15,637 nt of DNA from assembly GCA_016207825.1 (NCBI GenBank), contig JACQZI010000033.1, forward strand, positions 1 to 15,637, in the 5' to 3' direction. Positions 14,060-15,637 of the stretch are shown here, in pieces; the stretch's first letter is position 1; every line of letters begins with the position of its first letter. Source of the DNA: Planctomycetota bacterium. GTDB taxonomy: Bacteria > Planctomycetota > MHYJ01 > JACQXL01 > JACQZI01. Under the pieces are notes generated by a model that worked only from the letters and a program-made list of their open reading frames with translations, made no database searches and had not been told where the DNA came from. The translations under genes and the position numbers were made by a program.

Positions 14060-14185
14060 ACCCGGAACGCAGTGACGTCCCGGCGAATGCCGGGATACAT
14101 TCCATAAAGCATAATCAGGCGTCCCGATACGCAGTGTCGGGGCCGCATCAGCCCCATTCTGGGCTGGGCGTCCCCGGAATTCCCG
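14060..14185. other. Hairpin-rich GC-high element between the MPIKKYYIP-type gene and the kinase gene
   Basis: Three hairpins follow one another on the plus strand: tcccggc-gaat-gccggga (14078-14095), cccgatac-gca-gtgtcggg (14123-14141, one G-T pair), and cagccc-cattct-gggctg (14149-14166). Two of them carry the shared core acgcagtg after a CCCG start (14061-14074 and 14123-14136), suggesting two diverged copies of one unit. The GC content contrasts with the AT-rich flanks. I see no convincing gene here; it resembles a REP-like dispersed palindromic element, or the decayed 3' part of the neighbouring gene. Confidence 0.55.
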
Positions 14186-14224
14186 AAAATTATACTTGAC
14201 CTGTAATGAAATGATGGTGAACAA

Positions 14225-14878
14225 CTAATATAATAAAAACGGGGAGTGAATCTGGCCAGCAGGACATCCCGCGAGGGACCAGACCCACTCCCCATAAGCA
14301 AAAAGACACCAAGAATACATTAGGAAATGACAACCGTTTGTGCATGGGCAATCTTCCGGGTCGTCCGGCGGCACAGTGCCGGATGCCACCATAATAAACC
14401 GATATTCAACGACGTTTGCATCCGGGTGCATGCTGGCGCGGGTCTGGTCTGTGGTCACCCGGCAACGCACTTCAATATCGCCGCCGCCTAAGCCTTTCAA
14501 TCCGATAATCGGCACAGTCGTAATCGGCGCACCGGGCGAGGGCTCGGTATCGCGAACCGTCAAACCTAAATTTACCCGGTCCGTATCGGAGACCAGCGGG
14601 CTATTCATCAGATACTGCCTTGCCATGGTGCGGATTTCTTTTTCATAAAGCTCGCGCGACTGGCGGTGCGCCAGGACATCAGCCCTGGTCCGGGTGGTTT
14701 TATTTTGCGCGGCGGTGTATAATGGTTCGTATGACATGCGTCGGGCACCAATAGCCATAACATCAGCCGGCGGAATGCCCCAGGTGACGGCGTTCGCCAC
14801 CACCCGATTCACAAAATTCCCCTGGAAATTGAAAAAGTCATCGTCCTGTTTGGGGATGTAGTATTTTTTTATTGGCAT
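14225..14878 (-). CDS. MPIKKYYIP-type hypothetical protein with probably altered C-terminus
   Basis: 217 residues. The start at 14878 is fixed by AAGGAG six bases upstream and by the N-terminus MPIKKYYIPK, which I recall from a family of unknown function in Planctomycetota and other environmental genomes. The N-terminal half is helical (DDFFNFQGNFVNRVVANAV, WGIPPADV, RTRADVLAHRQSRELYEKEI). It is followed by a strand-rich stretch (ITTVPIIGLKGLGG, DIEVRCRVTTDQTR, VVEYRFIMVASG). Family members as I remember them continue with a beta-rich end containing GK and RW(x)N motifs. Here the tail after DDPEDCPC is unrelated, Cys- and aromatic-rich (HFLMYSWCLFAYGEWVW), and is encoded across a terminator hairpin. 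I infer 3' truncation or replacement. An extended start at 14977 would run through the upstream hairpins and lacks an RBS. Confidence 0.75.
   Translation of the reverse strand: MPIKKYYIPKQDDDFFNFQGNFVNRVVANAVTWGIPPADVMAIGARRMSYEPLYTAAQNKTTRTRADVLAHRQSRELYEKEIRTMARQYLMNSPLVSDTDRVNLGLTVRDTEPSPGAPITTVPIIGLKGLGGGDIEVRCRVTTDQTRASMHPDANVVEYRFIMVASGTVPPDDPEDCPCTNGCHFLMYSWCLFAYGEWVWSLAGCPAGQIHSPFLLY
14234..14293 (-). terminator. Intrinsic terminator overlapping the end of the MPIKKYYIP-type ORF
   Basis: The plus-strand arms ggggagtg (14241-14248) and cactcccc (14286-14293) pair. After a 2-nt mismatch, tctgg (14251-14255) pairs with ccaga (14279-14283), and inside lies tccc-gcga-ggga (14267-14278). 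Read on the minus strand the hairpin is followed at once by GTTTTTATTATATT, a U-rich release tract. Residues ~196-213 of the ORF are encoded by this hairpin and the stop codon lies at the end of the U-tract. Confidence 0.75.
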
Positions 14879-14884
14879 TTTTAT

Positions 14885-14890
14885 CTCCTT
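14885..14890 (-). promoter_or_regulatory. Shine-Dalgarno AAGGAG deciding the MPIKKYYIP-type start
   Basis: AAGGAG on the minus strand lies six bases (ATAAAA) before the ATG at 14878. It settles the start against the upstream in-frame ATG at 14977. The sequence just 5' of it (14893 onward) is the foot of a large hairpin. Confidence 0.85.
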
Positions 14891-14892
14891 TT

Positions 14893-14953
14893 CCGCCCCG
14901 CTTTGCCCCCTTCGAGGACTCCCTATTAATCGGGGTCCTGCGGAGCGGGGCGG
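14893..14953. repeat. Long GC-rich stem-loop immediately 5' of the RBS
   Basis: The outer arms ccgccccgct (14893-14902) and agcggggcgg (14944-14953) are a perfect 10-bp inverted repeat. Within them aggactcc (14915-14922) pairs with ggggtcct (14932-14939) with one G-T pair around a nine-base loop. In the minus-strand transcript the hairpin ends two bases before AAGGAG. With no U-tract behind it, a role in mRNA stability or RBS control is more likely than termination. Confidence 0.8.
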
Positions 14954-14959
14954 GACGGA

Positions 14960-14974
14960 CCCGCCTTTGGCGGG
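14960..14974. repeat. Short perfect hairpin cccgcc-ttt-ggcggg
   Basis: A 6-bp GC-only stem with a three-base loop lies between the long stem-loop and the 21-nt tandem array. It is of the kind seen in dispersed palindromic elements. No function can be assigned. Confidence 0.7.
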
Positions 14975-14980
14975 CACGGT

Positions 14981-15190
14981 TTATATCGTTGTTGCTACGT
15001 CTTATATCCCAGTTGCTACAATTTATATCGCCTTTGCTATGAATCATATCCCCGTTGCTACGACTTGTATCCCTATTGCTACAAGCCATATTCCCATTGC
15101 TACGAGTTGTATCCCCGTTGCTACGGGTTATATTCCAGGGAATAAAGGTTATATTCCACGGAATACGGGTTATATTCCCTTAACTACGGG
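14981..15190. repeat. Ten exact-length tandem copies of a diverged 21-nt repeat
   Basis: Ten units of exactly 21 bases run without any indel, with consensus near TTATATCCCCGTTGCTACGGG. Units 1-7 share the TTGCTA core. Units 8 and 9 replace it with palindromic ATTCCAGGGAAT and ATTCCACGGAAT, and unit 10 ends in taacta-cggg-tagtta together with the following bases. Many units contain a small imperfect palindrome (CCCGT-TGCT-ACGGG). Because 21 is divisible by three, heptapeptide-like frames stay open on both strands, but neither has a supported start, so I treat the array as non-coding. Confidence 0.9.
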
Positions 15191-15195
15191 TAGTT

Positions 15196-15209
15196 ATCAC
15201 CTCCTTTCT
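15196..15209 (-). promoter_or_regulatory. Maximal Shine-Dalgarno sequence without a start codon
   Basis: On the minus strand AGAAAGGAGGTGAT is complementary to the usual 16S rRNA 3' tail over its whole length. The following bases (AACTACCCGTAGTTAAG) contain no ATG, GTG or TTG at usable spacing; the only GTG lies inside the motif and stops after six codons. The site sits directly before the 21-nt array. Confidence 0.7.
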
Positions 15210-15223
15210 CTAACCACAGATTT

Positions 15224-15260
15224 ATCTGATAATCTGATTTTCTGATACACTGATACTCTG
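15224..15260. repeat. 8-nt tandem repeat (nnCTGATA), about 4.5 copies
   Basis: The units are atctgata, atctgatt, ttctgata, cactgata and the partial ctctg. They start just past the stop codon of the upstream partial gene. The first units overlap a weak hairpin (cagatt at 15217-15222 with aatctg at 15231-15236). No T-tract is present on the minus strand, so it is not a clear terminator. Confidence 0.8.
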
Positions 15261-15262
15261 CC

Positions 15263-15637
15263 CTACGGCGGGACTCCTATGCAAGTAGCGTTTTCGAATT
15301 CTAAATAAGAGCTATCCGCTATCTTCACCCCGGCGCGGGTGCCGCCGCTGATATCACTGGCTAATTTATATACAATATAATAGGTCTTGGGCGTGGTGGT
15401 TACCTGCCAGCGGTTCATATTGAGGTAACACGTGCCGTTGGTAAAATTGCCTTTGGAGATAAGCGTATCGCCAACATCCCAGAAACCGTTATTATTATTT
15501 TCCATCCAGATTTGGACTTCTATTTTGTTATCCGGGCAGGGGGTCGCAACGCCTGTAACGCCCTTATCTATCCGGAACTTCTTCCAGCGTGCTGTGCCGG
15601 AAATGGTATTTGCGTTAAACTTGACATAAGCGATAGA
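15263..15637 (-). CDS. C-terminal end of an extracytoplasmic-looking protein (5' end cut by window)
   Basis: The frame is open from the window edge to a TAG at 15265-15263, showing the last 124 residues; an internal ATG at 15505 is not needed as a start. The sequence is strand-rich (IAYVKFNANTISGTARWKKF, KIEVQIWMENNNNGFWDVGD, TYYIVYKLASDISGGTRAGV). It contains an Asn/Asp-rich loop, ENNNNGFWDVGD, resembling calcium-binding loops of large surface proteins. The pattern of a W..F.I strand, the acidic loop, and a TYYIVY strand is what I would expect from one repeat of a multidomain secreted protein. I do not recognise the family. No membrane anchor or sorting motif is visible at the end (SYLEFENATCIGVPP). 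Confidence 0.8.
   Translation of the reverse strand, partial: SIAYVKFNANTISGTARWKKFRIDKGVTGVATPCPDNKIEVQIWMENNNNGFWDVGDTLISKGNFTNGTCYLNMNRWQVTTTPKTYYIVYKLASDISGGTRAGVKIADSSYLEFENATCIGVPP

Noticed and set aside
14195-14235. Plus-strand promoter (ttgacc ... tataat)
   Set aside because: The hexamers are about 27 bases apart and no plus-strand gene follows.
14838-15089. Minus-strand frame with SNGDI-type heptads
   Set aside because: It starts in the middle of the array without an RBS, runs through two hairpins and overlaps the better-supported start at 14878 in another frame.
14981-15190. CRISPR array
   Set aside because: Units are contiguous 21-mers with no spacers of unique sequence, and no cas gene is nearby.
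14981-15190. Plasmid-type iteron origin
   Set aside because: Unit length fits iterons, but there is no replication initiator gene or DnaA-box cluster in the window.
15196-15209. 3' end of a 16S rRNA gene on the plus strand
   Set aside because: Only the last 14 bases match; the conserved 16S sequence that should precede them is absent and the 21-nt array is there instead.
14967-15245. Plus-strand frame with YIPVAT heptads
   Set aside because: It starts only at a TTG, inside the loop and arm of a hairpin, with no RBS, and is open mainly because the 21-nt repeat is a multiple of three. Kept as a question in the tandem-array finding.

Overview
The window looks like a stretch of a Gram-negative-type bacterium with an outer membrane, most plausibly a Planctomycetota-like or related candidate-phylum genome of moderate GC. 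Three things suggest this: a Hanks-type Ser/Thr kinase fused to a formylglycine-generating-enzyme (FGE)-like domain, a very large FN3/PQQ-propeller/beta-barrel surface protein, and a small protein that I recall from a family beginning MPIKKYYIP in environmental genomes. The taxonomic guess is inference; no rRNA or marker gene is present. All convincing genes lie on the minus strand, so the window reads from right to left.

Layout in transcription order. (1) 15637-15263: the C-terminal end of an extracytoplasmic-looking protein whose start lies outside the window. (2) 15262-14879: a repeat-rich gap with an 8-nt tandem repeat, a maximal Shine-Dalgarno sequence with no start codon after it, ten perfect-length copies of a 21-nt tandem repeat, and two GC-rich hairpins, the larger of which abuts the RBS of the next gene. 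(3) 14878-14225: an MPIKKYYIP-type protein whose last codons run through an apparent intrinsic terminator, suggesting a lost or replaced C-terminus. (4) 14224-13945: a hairpin-rich stretch, then a perfect-consensus sigma70-type promoter placed so close to the next ATG that the mRNA should be leaderless or nearly so. (5) 13944-10687: a 1085-residue membrane-spanning kinase with a helical stalk and an FGE-like C-terminal domain that has lost the catalytic cysteines. (6) 10686-10443: an intergenic region dominated by a 20-bp perfect inverted repeat. (7) 10442-9654: an unrecognised membrane-anchored or secreted protein. (8) 9657 to beyond base 1: a giant secreted protein of at least 3219 residues, whose start codon overlaps the previous stop as ATGA.

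The giant protein runs: signal peptide, unknown N-domain, short hydrophobic segment with a run of nine glycines, about 14 FN3 domains, about 16 PQQ/WD40-like repeats that appear to form two 8-bladed propellers, a DUF11-type domain, an SdrD-B/Cna-B-like domain, and a long strand-rich region that looks like an outer-membrane barrel. It reads as an outer-membrane-anchored surface adhesin or scaffold. The ATGA-coupled 262-residue protein is a candidate partner in its export or assembly. The upstream kinase could sense the envelope through its extracytoplasmic stalk and FGE-like domain, but the functional link between kinase and surface protein rests only on proximity.
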